64,000 nucleotides of DNA from Anarhynchus alexandrinus (GCA_008711295.1 VUYV01000061.1:2083731-2147730), one strand, 5' to 3'. Numbered from the stretch's first letter, positions 46,680 to 57,577 are shown. Notes: a model not told the origin generated them from the letters alone. Program-made: numbers and translations.

Positions 46680-47355
46680 TGATGCCAAAAGAATATGGTT
46701 AAAAAGTTACATAAGCGCTTTGTATAAAATTGTAATAGAATTTTGATTAAACTTTAGCTGAACTCCTGAAATTAAAACTTAATTGGGCCTTTCGCACCTG
46801 GACTAGATGTAGAAACAATTAAACTTAATTATGTCCATGCACATCCACCTGGATTACATGTAAAAACAATTAACAAAAACTTGTATCAAAGAAACTGAAT
46901 TGCTGAAGGATTACCATATTGAGAGCTTACTGAAGGCGAACAAGACCCATGGAGGGAGTACACACCTGGTGTCTGATCTAAGTATATGACAAGACGTATA
47001 GTCTTTGGAATGGATTCTAGATAAGAGTGTCTGAGAAGACCCTTAGGAGATTATACTACTAAAACACACACCCTCTTGTAAATAATGAGCATGCTAATTA
47101 AGGGGATCTCCCAAAATGTTTAAAATATTAACTTGAATGCATATGTATGATGAGGGATGGTAAAGGAACTGTAGCTCACCAATCAGCTGTATCTTATCAC
47201 TATAAATATTGGACTGTCAGAAACATGAGGTGCGCTGGCTGTTGTTAAACGCCTGGCAACAGATTCTGCAGAATTGAAATAAAGACAAATATCTCGGCTC
47301 AGTGTGTTGATTGGTTTTTGCGCACCGGGTGAAGAACCCTTATTTAGAGACAACA
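46680..47355 (+). mobile_element. Solo retroviral LTR (676 bp) with GGAG target-site duplication
   Basis: It begins TGATGCCAAAAG and ends GAGACAACA, flanked on both sides by GGAG (46676-46679 and 47356-47359). Promoter order is right for sense LTR transcription: CCAAT at 47179, TATAAATA at 47201-47208, then AATAAA at 47278-47283 and a GT-rich segment (GTGTGTTGATTGGTTTTTGCG). U5 would follow. No internal retroviral genes are present, so it is a solo LTR left by recombination between two LTRs. The family name is not assigned. Confidence 0.88.
47201..47208 (+). promoter_or_regulatory. LTR TATA box (with CCAAT at 47179)
   Basis: TATAAATA lies 22 bp downstream of CCAAT within the solo LTR and about 75 bp before the AATAAA signal. 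This is the usual U3-R arrangement of avian ERV LTRs. It could start transcripts rightward into the adjacent minisatellites. Confidence 0.7.
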
Positions 47356-47406
47356 GGAGAAGGGTCAGGAGGGAGCTTCTCCTCACCCATGGGGACCCTG
47401 CCTACA

Positions 47407-47553
47407 GGGGATGTGCCTGTGGCAGCCATGCTGGGTTGGGCAAGGCCCTACTGTAGGGGACAAGCCCGTGGCAGCCATGCTGGGCTGGGCAGGGCCCTGC
47501 TGTAGGGGACGTGCCCGTGGCAGCCATGTTGGGCTGGGCAGGGCCCAGTCTGG
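47407..47553 (+). repeat. 49-bp minisatellite, three copies
   Basis: Units begin at 47407, 47456 and 47505 with GGGGAYRWGCCYGTGGCAGC and contain CATGYTGGGYTGGGC. The period is exactly 49 bp between starts. A degenerate partial copy continues to about 47600. The reading frames across it (such as 47411-47902) are repeat artefacts. Confidence 0.9.
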
Positions 47554-47882
47554 GCCTGCAAGGGGCCTCCATGGTCAGCCATGCTGGGCCTGTGGTGTGA
47601 GGGGAGCCCTGCCTGGGCGAGTGGTGGCCGGTGTGGGGGTTACCTGCGGAGCAGAGCCGGCAGACGTGCCCAGGAGCCACGCAGCAATCCCGGCGGACGG
47701 ACGGCTCTGGCTGTCAGGGCTCAGGGTGGCCTCCGGCCAGGAGCCAGACCTAGCAGCGGTGCTGGGCCAGAGACCTCCTCCCTCTGTCCAGGGCCGTGTT
47801 GCACCCCCTCACCTACGCACACAGGTGTGGGCACGGGCACGTGTGCTGCCAGGCACGCCTGGATGTGCCCACACAGTCCCAG

Positions 47883-48003
47883 GCAGGCACAGGCATGTAT
47901 AGGCATGTATAGGCAGGCACAGGCACGTATAGGCAGGCATAGGTATGTATAGGCAGGCATAGGTATGTATAGGCAGGCATAGGCGCATGTAGGCACACGC
48001 AGG
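47883..48003 (+). repeat. 20-bp minisatellite, AGGCAGGCATAGGTATGTAT type
   Basis: About six units of 20 bp, each made of AGGCAGGCAYAGG plus YRYGTAT, with 10-bp half-unit slips at the left end. It sits about 330 bp from the 49-bp array and shares no sequence with it. Confidence 0.92.
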
Positions 48004-48679
48004 TAGACAGCAGGAACCTGTGAGATTGAATGGGGAGAAGGAAGGTCCGACAGTCACTTCTGCATCCAAGTAGCTGTAGTTTTTGCCTGTGCCGTTGCCC
48101 TCTCATCTATTAGGAAATGGATGTTTGATGGGAAACCTGCGTTTTTCGGAAGTGATTTTAGTCTAAGAGTACATGCTGGAGATCTCAGGCTAAAAATCAG
48201 TAGAGATCCTTGCCATTTCAGAACATTATACACTAATTTCTAAATTAAATATGCCAGTTAAATAATAAACTTAATAAAACTACCAACTAAAATAAATATG
48301 CACTGAATCTCTATTACATTCTGATACCATATCAGACATGTTTCTGATCAGATGCTTCAACAATCTGTTATCTCCCATGTCTTTATCATTCATTTGAACA
48401 GGTGTTTCTAGTCATTGTGGATGAAGATTATAGATAACACAATAACCAGAGTAGTAAATAATAATAAATACAGATCAGCTGGAATAGAAATGTGTAGGTC
48501 TTATTTGCAGGTTGGAGCATATTTGCAGGAAACAAGAAGAGAATTAGGATAATGGTGAAAATTATAGAACATCTTAGAGTGACACAATTATTAGGAGAAG
48601 CAGTGCTAACCTATTACATAGTTAAGGAGATTTCATATTGGAAGTATAGAAGCGCATCGTCCCTGTATCCTCATGCAGA

Positions 48680-48775
48680 GGATTCTTTATCAGACTGAAG
48701 AAGAGCAAATCCAATGACTGGAAGCTGAAGCTAGAAAATTATTTAACTTTTAGAAATTTTTCTCAGGGAAAGCAT
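48680..48775 (+). mobile_element. Ancient CR1-type fragment (sense)
   Basis: AAATCCAATGACTGGAAGCT, then GAAGCTAGAAAATTA, matches the segment (CCAATGGCTGGAAGTTGAAG) preceding the 3' end of old CR1s. It probably belongs with the next element. Confidence 0.45.
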
Positions 48776-49049
48776 GCCTGGAGTCTCTGAATCTTTATCA
48801 TTGTTATTACTAATAGTGTGTTTATATTATTGATATTTGTATTATTTATTCATATCATGTCACCAATGTAAACTAGTAGGACCTAATGCCACTGAACACT
48901 GTTCAAACATGGAACAAAAACCCAAGAGACTACAGAAAGCCAGGAGTATACAAGTGATCAACATTGCAGAAAGCACTGTTTTGCATTGCATAAGTCCACT
49001 GTGAAGCCACTTTTAGAGAATTCATGACCTTCTGATCCTGCTGTCTTGA

Positions 49050-49490
49050 AAGGGTTGAAGTACGATTAGAAAAGGTCAGGGAAAAACAATGCTTATGAAA
49101 TACACATCAGGGTTGCTGAGTAAGGAGAGATTAAATAGGTTCTGATCCCTTAGCTTCTAAAAGAAATGGCTGAGGGGATACGTGACAGAAGAATTTAAGG
49201 TTGTGAATGGTGTTGAGAAAGCAAACAGAAATGCTTATTCATATTTCTCTTAACAAAATAGGTAGGAGACATTGAATAAGATGATCTGCAGAAGTTTAAA
49301 ACAGAGGAAGAAAAGCATTTTCTCATACAGGGCATAATTAGAGTTCATTGGCAGAGGATGGTGTAGAGGCCAAAAACATGAATGAGTTCCAAACCAAATC
49401 CAATTACTTCATGAAATGAGTCTCCATCAGTGATTGTTGAACTGAAAGATGCAGATAAAACCTTTGTCCTAGAAAAAGTTCCTAATCTGG
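49050..49490 (+). mobile_element. Ancient CR1-type LINE 3' fragment (sense)
   Basis: The order AAATGGCTGAGGGGATACGTG, AAGGTTGTGAATGGTGTTGAG, AAGTTTAAAACAGAGGAAGAA, AGTTCATTGGCAGAGGATGG and GAGGCCAAAAACATGAATGAG parallels the 3' half of old sauropsid CR1s (LFSFEKKRLRGD..., N-G-EK..., ELIARGW-like). It is diverged but collinear. Confidence 0.7.
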
Positions 49491-51074
49491 GAATGTCTCA
49501 GTGTAATTATCCCCTGCGCATGCCCAGTTCTTGTGTTCCCGCTGTCAGCATCTCCTGCTGACTGCTGCCAGAAGCACCATACTGGGCAGACAGGGCCTTA
49601 ACCTGACCTAGCTCCCCCAAGCTAATTTATGATGATAAGCAATGGGCTCAGAGTATCATTTGCCAACTGCTATCAAGGTTCTTAAAACATAGGATTAATA
49701 TAATTTATTACATCCAAGGAGTTATAAAGAAAATACAACTGCTTTCAGGAGGCTAGTTTTTGTTTTGTGGATAGTGAGAGTAAAAGCACAGCATAAGGAA
49801 AAAGAAAAGGCAACAAAAAAACAAAGCCAAGGACTATCCATAGAGATTATATTTTAAGGTTTATTAGAATTAGAAGCCGACTGTATGACACTGAATAAGA
49901 CAAGGGCAACAGGTGGAGGATGTACCAGGTCTCCATGTGTACTATAGAAGCTAAGTATAGTAGGAGAAGGAGGGGGATAAGCCCCCTCTGGTCTTCAAGC
50001 ATATAAGAAGATGATGCAAAGAGGAGGAGAATAAACCCCATTTTTCCCAGTGAACAGGGCAAGTCACAATGGTGTTTGGATAAAAGCTTTGTATTAATGA
50101 AGCACTGGGAATATATTACCTGAGGAGACTATGGCATCTCTCTCATCGGAGGTCATAGAAGTGGTGGTGATATCTATTACAAGTAAGAAAGGAATCAGTT
50201 GGAGAAGCTGGGAGTGAGGAAATGGAAAGTTTGGTTTTAGCTGTAAGGCACTCAAGGCAGCATCAAAGAGGAAATGTCAGGGGCTGAGAATTTGGTTTCA
50301 GGAAACCTGAAGCAGTTTGGTTCATCTGTGAGTCATCAGCACTGATTTACTTTAGTCCACTGAATCTGTTGGCAGGTGAGATCATACAGAGATCATGGAA
50401 AAATCAAAAGGAGAATCGAGGCCAGAGACCCATAGAGATGCATCACATGAAGGGAGATAATTTCTGCAAAGAGATCCCCCAAAAGGCATACGGAAAAGGA
50501 GCAATTACATAGGAATTGATGATTCAGCCAGGAAATGCAAGGTCAGATAATATGTCAAGAAGAGGACAATTAAATTTGTTCAGCCTGTGTAAGAAGGATA
50601 AAGACGGAGCAGTACTCTGAGCTTTAGCTAAGGGACTTGTGTGAGAGTAATGACAGAAGCTGGAGCAGAAAAAGAACCCCAAGTAACAACAGCAAAAATG
50701 TGTGCATTGAAAAGCAGTGGAAGAAATGGTGCAATAACTGCAGAGGCAGGTGGAGTGCTGACTGTTTTGGGGGATGGAATAGATTCAGTTGAAACTGTGA
50801 TAGGTACAGAGAAGTTCTACTAAGGAAATGGAAAATCTGACAACAGATGAGCTCAGTTTGTTTACCTAGCAAAACAAAATGTGCGAGATGCCATGATTGT
50901 TGTTATAGCCATTTCAAGGGTCAAACACTGAAAAGAGCTATTAAAAGTAGAGGACTATGATGGATAACAAAAATGAAGTGTAAACTACCTGTGAATAAAG
51001 TTTGAGTTAGTGATGGTTGTTAACTACCCAAGTACCTCGGTTCCTTTATGGCTTCTGTGACAGTTGTTTGGCTA

Positions 51075-52202
51075 TGTGATGGAAGCTCATCTGCACAGCC
51101 ACAAAGGAAAACAGAGACTGTGACAGGCAGAAGAGCACAAATAATGCCCTGTCCTGGCTACTGCCCTCAGCACATCAAAGGCCCATTTCCCCAAGCCTAA
51201 AGGAGCACAGGGGCACGGTGTCAGACCAGGAAACCAAATTAGGGGCTCACAGGAAGGGACACCCTCCAGGGGCCGCTGACGGGGCTGTCCCCGGAGAGCC
51301 CCTGTCTGAGTGTGAAACCCATGAAGATGAGTCAAACCCTGAGAACCTTCCTGACTGAGAGGGGTTTGCTGCCTAGGGGTGCGGGACACATTATGGGGTG
51401 CAGGGGAAGAGCAGTTTGGGATTGCACAAGGCTTATCAAGGGATGTTTAGGGGAGGAATCAAAAGTGGGCAAAGGGATGGAGCTAGGTGATTTGGGAAGG
51501 AACAAGTGTGGGAAAACAGAGGGGTAAGGGGCTAAAAAGAGATGGTCCTGTGTAAACAGTTGGCTGGTCAGTACGCTTGCCTGGCCAGGCGCTGCCCTGA
51601 TCACCACAGTCTGTCCCATCTTCTTCTTAAATTCCTTCCCAGCTCTGCCCTGGGTGAGGGCTCTCTTCTGTGTGCACATGTGTGTGTGCGGGGGTCTCAT
51701 GCAGCAGTTGGAGCCACACCACGGGTTGGAGGCCCGTGTGTCTGTGGCGCAGCAGCTGGAGCAAGTGCGAGTGAGCATGTGATCGTTAGCCAAGATCAAA
51801 ATGGAGCATTCGGTGAACAGGCAAAAAGGCCTGGGAGCAAGGGGGTCTCTAAGGGCGAGACCATGGGAGGAGCTGGCTCTGTGTGTGCATACACATGATG
51901 GTCTGTACCATCGTGGGAGGAGCTGGTTATCGGAGGGATGGGGGGAGCCCTGGCCAGCTCTGTGTTAGTGTGTGTGCGTGCGCGCACATGATGTACCAGC
52001 AATTAGAGTGGGGCTGCAGCCTTTCAGACATCTGTATGCCCAGATGCCAGCAACTGGGGAGACTGGGATCCAGAAGCAGCTACTGGGCAGACTGAGTGTC
52101 TGAGCCCAGCTACTGGAGGGATTCACATTGTACGTATGGAGATAGATATGTATGCATATATATACACACATACTATAGCTATATATATATTCCTGTTAGT
52201 GG
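51075..52202. mobile_element. LTR-like dispersed element, copy B (3'-truncated, about 1.13 kb)
   Basis: It is the same orientation and nearly identical to copy A (25414 on): it starts TGTGATGGAAGCTCATCTGC and loses similarity after TATATATATTCCTG. It carries an extra 88-bp partial tandem unit at 51911-51998, absent from A, and a TATATA tract (52158-52190). The flanks of A and B do not match, so these are separate insertions rather than a segmental duplication. Confidence 0.75.
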
Positions 52203-52657
52203 GGAAGATCATCACACATAACAGGCTAGTGCAGAAATTATCGTGTGGATTGTGGTAGTACTATGGGCTGTAGGCAACTTTAATATATTTGAATAGACTT
52301 GAATATCTGTTTTATACTGAATGCATTAGGTTAACAGTCCATTCTGTTGCCGTGAAGTGACTCGCTATCTCTGTTCAAGGCCTATGTGGGAACTTGCTGG
52401 CCCAGGGAAACTTTTTCTTTGACTCTTCCCCTAGCATTGTCCCAAAGGCTTTCCTTTCTGCAGCTTTAGGTGCCCTTCTCCTTGTACTAGGTTTTGTGTA
52501 CTTGAGCAAAGGAAGAGGTTTTCATGAAGTCTTGTGTTAAATTCGCATTTGTTAAATGAAACGTGTTTTCTGCTTGCCAGGATTGCAGGCACACTGCTCT
52601 GCCTGCTCTGATACAGCCTATACCATCACCTTTGCTCTCTGTATGTCTCAGAAAACA

Positions 52658-52742
52658 TTTGCCTTCTCTTCTCCCTCTCTCTCCCTTCCCCTCTCTTCTC
52701 CCCTTCTCCCCACTTTTTCTCCCCTCTTCTACCCTTTCTAAA
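52658..52742 (+). repeat. Polypyrimidine tract
   Basis: About 85 bases are nearly all C and T (GCCTTCTCTTCTCCCTCTC through CTCTTCTACCCTTTC). It is low complexity, with no coding meaning. Confidence 0.85.
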
Positions 52743-53805
52743 GTGACAGTAACACAGCTTGTGTTCAAATACCAAACAAGGGACTGTTAGAATAAGGAAT
52801 ATACCCAGTACTAGCTATATAGCTGTCCTGTCTACTTTACTATGGAGCTGTTACTTCCCCCTTTTCTGTCAGTTTTTTTTCTCTTTTTTTTTCTTTCTCA
52901 GCAGAATTACAAAGAAAGTATAAGAAAAAGCACCATGTTTTACAGTGTTTGCACGATTGGAGCCTTTTTACAAACTACTTGCAAGCAGTTATAATGATGA
53001 ATTTTAGACAGTTTTTGAAAACTAGCCAGGTTGTTTGGCATGTATCGTGTTCTGAAATGACATTTAGACTGTCCCTGTGGCATCTTTCATTAACCTTAGA
53101 TATTACTTTGCCTGTCTTACAAAAGTGAAAGTCTACCGCCTGCTGTCTGTCATCCACCCTCCCTTTTACCAGTCTTTGACCTAGATTCTCACATTGTAGA
53201 AGAGACTCAAGCTGTTTAAAATGCTATTCATCTACCTAAGAGGCTGCCTCTCCTCCCGATAGCTCTGTTTTTCTCTGCCATTTTCGAACTGCAGAGGTAT
53301 TTGTGCATAAAAGTGATTTTCTTACTGTGTAGCACAAGGAACGGACTAACAAAAATGAGTAGCATTGATACCGTTGTCCGAGCTAGCAACAAACGGTATC
53401 TCAGCTGCTTTATTACTGCTAATGTAGCATGCTGGGGAGAAAACCCACGGTGATGTAGCTCCCAACACTTCTGAAGAACTAGTTTTTGAGCTTAACCTGT
53501 TGACTTTTTAACTGGTGTGGTGATACGTGTATGGTAACTTCAGGCTGAAAAGAAAACCATTACTGTACAACCACTCAAACACACTTCCTTGCAGCTTCTC
53601 GAACGGAGACTCCAGTCACTCTTTGCCCGCCTTAGAGTCATCACAACTGCTGTATGATTCTTTGACTTTGTCAGGTCTCCAGTGTTGCAGTCCCCACAAA
53701 AATCAGTGCAGAGAGAGCACTGCCAATTCTAGAAACAGAAATACCCCAGTGTACTGGGGTTTTACATTGTTTTGTCTATATTTCTATAAATATATGTAAA
53801 GATGA

Positions 53806-54140
53806 TTGGAATGATAGAATATCTTGAGTTGGAAGGGACGCCTAAGGACCATCGAGTCCAACTCCCTGCTCCTCGCAGGACTACCTAAAACTAAACCGTA
53901 TGACTCAGAGTGTCATCCAGATGCTCCTTGAACGCTGACAGGCTTGATGCCCTGACCACTTCCCTGGGGAGCCTGTTCCAGGGACTGACCACCCTCTTGC
54001 TGAAGAACTTTTGCCTAATATGCAATCTGAACTTCCCCTGACACAGCTTCATTCCATTTCCTTGCAGCTTATTGCTGGTCACCAGAGAGAGGAGATCAGC
54101 ACCTCTCACTCCACTGGCCCCCCCTTGAGGAAGCTGTAGA
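53806..54140 (-). mobile_element. CR1 LINE 3' fragment (antisense)
   Basis: GATAGAATATCTTGAGTTGG, GTCCAACTCCCTGCTCCTCG and later GGAGCCTGTTCCAGGGACTG. The - strand 53891-54109 reads the ORF2 C-terminus: GKFRLHIRQKFFSKRVV, WNRLPREVVRA and FKEHLDDTLS. A short (TAGAAT)n tail follows to 54167. Confidence 0.95.
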
Positions 54141-56189
54141 ATTAGAATTAAAATTAGAATTAGAATGAGAGTACCTTCATAAAAATAGCCATGTTCTAAT
54201 TGCTAGAAAATACCTGCAGCCCAGAGTTGTCCATAACTTAGTCTGGTAATTATAGATACAATAGTTCAGTTAAAATATGTATTTATCACACATTAGAAAA
54301 CACCTAAAATGTATGCATTCTTGTACAATTTTGATTAACTATTTAAATATAAGAATTATCTATTTGCTATTAGTTCCGCTTGTAACAACTTCAAGTATAA
54401 TTAATGGTTCAAATAGCTTCAGAAATACATCACTTTGGGATTCCCTACCTTTTCCCTGGCTCTGGCCTGTACTTCCCCACCCACTTCTCTCTTGCAAAGT
54501 TTATGCTTCCACTGGGCCACAGTCTCCGGTGATGAGTGACCATCAGGGTGATTCCCGAGACAGGCTACGCTGCCGAGAGCCAAAACACCTTGCTCAGAGC
54601 CCATAGCCACTGTGCCATCCTTATCACTGTTCCCCACAGAGGCCATGTATAGGTCCAGACCCATATTCTGCTCCCTCTCCCCATTTTTCATGGCTACCAC
54701 GTGCTGAAGTCAAGGGACCAGTGTGCGCTCTGAGAAACCTGGGGAAAGAGGAGAGGAGGTGATACGATGCAGGGGGCACTGTCTGGTCTGGGCACTGTGA
54801 GGAGGGCGGGCGGCGTGGAGTGTGAATATCGTAAAGTTTAACAGGCTCCAAGGGGTGTGTTATTGTTCTGTAATAATTGTTCGGAATTTGCACAGTTACA
54901 TTAAACAGAATAACAAGCATCTGTTTTCTGGAGAATTATGCAAGGTTTGTTAACTGTTCTCTGCACCCCTTCACTTTACATAGTATACTGGATAGGAAAA
55001 AAATCTTAGTGAAAGGCCTCTGAGAGTGGTATGCTGTTGCTGTACATAAAACGCTTCACACAATTTGGATGTACATATAAGCTTCTAAAAATTACAGAAA
55101 TTCTGTAAGGCAGCTGTTGTGATTTGCTACCAATGACCAGCCCACTGTTACCCAACAGAACAGAGATGTGGCAATCCAAGCATCAATTTTATTACATGTG
55201 GAAAGGCACTTGGCCAGGGGTGCCGGGGCAAACAACTTCTCCCATCAGAGTTCACTGGGGTGTGTGCAAGCAGGTTGGCCAAGCTTCAAAGGGGTGGCAG
55301 GGCAAACCAGAAGCTTTGCTAGAGTCTTTGCCATCCCATCTGTGTTTTTCATGCATTTTTTTTAAATTTTTTTTTTTTTCACATTCACCCTCAGGTTTGC
55401 CATATGTTAATCGGTGCCTAATGATGCTGTTCTTCAGGGTTTGGATGCCTTAAATGCATCTAAAGGGTAGGAAAAGTAACAAGTAATTATTAACTGTTCA
55501 GTTTCCATGGAAGAACAGATTTTTCTTTTTCTCCTCCCAATTTTGTAATATCATGAACAAGGCTTTCCATAAATAAGTTCTGGAAAGAAAGATCCTTTAT
55601 TCCCTCCTCTTCCTTGTATATGCTTTGAAATAAGTCTCCATATCTATGAAGAACACAAGAGTGCAATTGTTCACTGCACAGCACTTGCCACGTTGCTGTT
55701 TGCAGAGACTCAGCACAGAGACAGTGACCATGGAGCTTACTAACGCTGCTTCTGTTGGTAGCACTGCATACTCCTGCATTTACTCCATTATTTTTCCTTT
55801 CAAATATTGGAAACTCAGAGACTATTAAAATGGAATCACCTCCAGTATGGAATTTTCTGTTTTCTTTCAAACCAAAAATACCTGAAGTCAGTAATAGTAC
55901 AAACTCTTCAAATGCATTTATTCTTGACCAATGAAAATACTGTACAATACCCCAAGCCAGGGAAGGCAATGTATTAATACTTACATAAAAGATAAACCTG
56001 TTATACATAACATAGAAATGTCTTTCCCTTTTTCATAGCACATGAAAGCACAAGATTTAACTTACGTTCACTGTTGATTTGAAAAAGCCAGACAACAAAA
56101 GCAGTCAAGGCTTTCTCTCCACTGTGGACCAGATTCAAGACCAATTCTGCGTTCTGGGTACCCATACACACCTTAACATGCTGTGTTAT

Positions 56190-57246
56190 ATCCAGCTTTT
56201 TCCGTCCCACTTTCTGTCTGGTGTCCTGCCTCTCTTGTTCTGTCCTGTTCCCCATCCCTATCCCATTCCCCATCACTATTTTGCTCTCTCTTGGTTTTCC
56301 TTTTTTTATTTTTTATAAAGTTCCCCGCACCTTTTCTTTCACTCCCCCACTCCTCTGTGCTGTGCCATGTCACATTTTTGAGGCCACAGAAGCGACATCA
56401 GGAGCATGACAGGTTGTCAGAAGTAGGTCCTCCAGCCCATTGCTGTTTTTACCTCCTCCATCTCTTTGTCCCAATCTGCATCTCTCTATATGTTACTCAG
56501 TTTGTGTCCCCTGGTCTCTGGCCTACTTTTTCTCTCTCCCTGTGTCCCACTCACTGCCCCCATATTTATCCTTCCTTCCTTCTTCCTCTCCTTTTTCTCT
56601 GTTGGTCCTTTTGTCCTGCTCCCTGACCCTGTTTCTTCCTCCATCTCACTGTCCTTTCCCCCATACCTTTCTGTCTCTACTCCTCAGTCCTTCTCCCTCA
56701 TATTACTTTTATCTTTATAATCTTCTGTCCCGCTCCCCACCCCTCTCTTTCTCCATCCCCCTCTGCCCTCGTCTTTCTCTCTCCCCCTGGTCATTATCTC
56801 TTTCTCTCTCTGTCCCTGTCTCCCTCTTTGTCTCTCTACCACTGTCCTGCTCACTGTCCCTCTTTTTCTCATTCTGCCCCAGTGTCCCGCTCCCCGCCCC
56901 TCTTTCTTTCTGTTGCTCTGTCCTTCTATCTGTCCCCCCTCATTTCTGTCCTGCTCCCTCTTCCTTTTATTCTCTGCCCCGCTCCCTCTACCACTCTTTC
57001 TCACTGCATCCCTCTGTCCTGCTCGCTGCCCCGATTCAGTTTAACCCCTCTCTGTCGTGCTGCCCCGTCCCAGCTCTGCTCCCCATCCTGCTCCCTGTCC
57101 TTACTTTCCTTCCTCTGCTCCCGCTCCCTCTTTCTGCCTCTCCCCCTCTGTCTCTGCTGCTTCTTTCTCCATCTCTGTCCCGCTCCCGGTTTCTCCCCTC
57201 TCGCTGTGCCTCTGTACCCGCCTCGTGTCTCTCTCTCTCTCGGCAG
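56190..57246 (+). repeat. Pyrimidine-only degenerate minisatellite, left block
   Basis: About 1.05 kb of C/T-rich DNA built from degenerate units around CTGTCCYGCTCCCYGYCCC alternating with TTTCTCTCTC runs. The strand bias is nearly absolute from about 56440. It ends abruptly in TCTCTCTCTCGGCAG at the CpG island. Reading frames here (such as 56440-57408) are low-complexity Ser/Leu/Pro/Cys runs, not a gene. Confidence 0.9.
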
Positions 57247-57300
57247 GAAAGACCGCTGCCTCCCACGGCGCACCGCCAGCTCTATCACAGCGGCACCCGG

Positions 57301-57311
57301 CGGCCATCTTG
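57301..57311 (+). promoter_or_regulatory. YY1 site
   Basis: CGGCCATCTTG matches the YY1 core (CCATNTT) in the context usual at transcription starts. Confidence 0.7.
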
Positions 57312-57320
57312 TTCCCCGGG

Positions 57321-57339
57321 GCATGCCGGGAGATGTAGT
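57321..57339 (-). promoter_or_regulatory. ZNF143/THAP11-type site, copy 1
   Basis: GCATGCCGGGAGATGTAGT is the reverse complement of the ACTAYRNNTCCCRGMATGC class motif. A GC-rich ETS site (CACTTCCGG) follows at 57352-57360. Confidence 0.8.
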
Positions 57340-57351
57340 CTTCCGCTACGC

Positions 57352-57360
57352 CACTTCCGG
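57352..57360 (-). promoter_or_regulatory. ETS/GABPA-type site
   Basis: CACTTCCGG, whose complement CCGGAAGTG is the optimal GABPA/ELF motif, lies between the two ZNF143-type sites. Confidence 0.75.
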
Positions 57361-57390
57361 GCGGCCGCGCCGCGCGCGTACTTCCCAAGT

Positions 57391-57409
57391 GCATGCCGGG
57401 AGCCGTAGT
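57391..57409 (-). promoter_or_regulatory. ZNF143/THAP11-type site, copy 2
   Basis: GCATGCCGGGAGCCGTAGT has the same orientation as copy 1 and begins exactly 70 bp further on. Confidence 0.8.
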
Positions 57410-57523
57410 TCTTTTTGCGGACCCGGCCGCCGCCCGGCGACCGGACCGCGGTACTGCAGGCGGACCTCCGCCGTGCTCCGCGCTGCCGCCCGCCGGTAAC
57501 GCCGCTGCGACACCGCGGGGTGG

Positions 57524-57577
57524 CGCCGCCGCCGCCGCCGCCCGGTACCGCCGCCGCCCGGTACCGCCGCCCGGCGT
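57524..57577 (+). repeat. GCC-triplet run with duplicated 18-bp-scale unit
   Basis: A GCC run is followed by CCCGGTACCGCCGCCGCCCGG and a repeat of CCGGTACCGCCGCCCGG, all inside the CpG island. It is probably 5' leader or promoter DNA. Confidence 0.75.

Larger units (their letters stand above)
38558..57246. other. 18.7 kb without recognisable coding exons (M1AP 5' intron or intergenic)
   Basis: The non-coding first exon and promoter of M1AP should lie here or in the CpG island at 57.25-58.1 kb; no exon could be assigned. Supported contents are CR1 fragments (44.4, 45.3, 46.6, 48.7, 49.1, 53.8 kb), a solo LTR (46.68 kb), two minisatellites (47.4 and 47.9 kb), LTR-like element copy B (51.1 kb), a pyrimidine tract (52.66 kb) and the start of the pyrimidine minisatellite (56.2 kb). 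I recognise nothing between 38.6 and 44.4 kb. Confidence 0.6.

Noticed and set aside
47411..47902. 163-codon open frame over the 49-bp array
   Set aside because: Generated by the minisatellite and its GC-rich surroundings; no start context, splice sites or homology.
47883..48003. CRISPR-like array
   Set aside because: Units are contiguous tandem copies without unique spacers, in a vertebrate nuclear context; a simple minisatellite explains it.
25414..52202. Elements A and B as the two LTRs of one 25-kb provirus
   Set aside because: The interval contains M1AP coding exons 1 and 2 and no retroviral gag, pol or env, and the copies differ in their 3' ends. They are independent insertions.
56440..57408. 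322-codon open frame on the + strand, rich in Ser, Leu, Pro, Cys and Phe
   Set aside because: It is a translation of the pyrimidine minisatellite; any frame of such C/T-only DNA lacks stops. No domain, and no splice or conservation signal.
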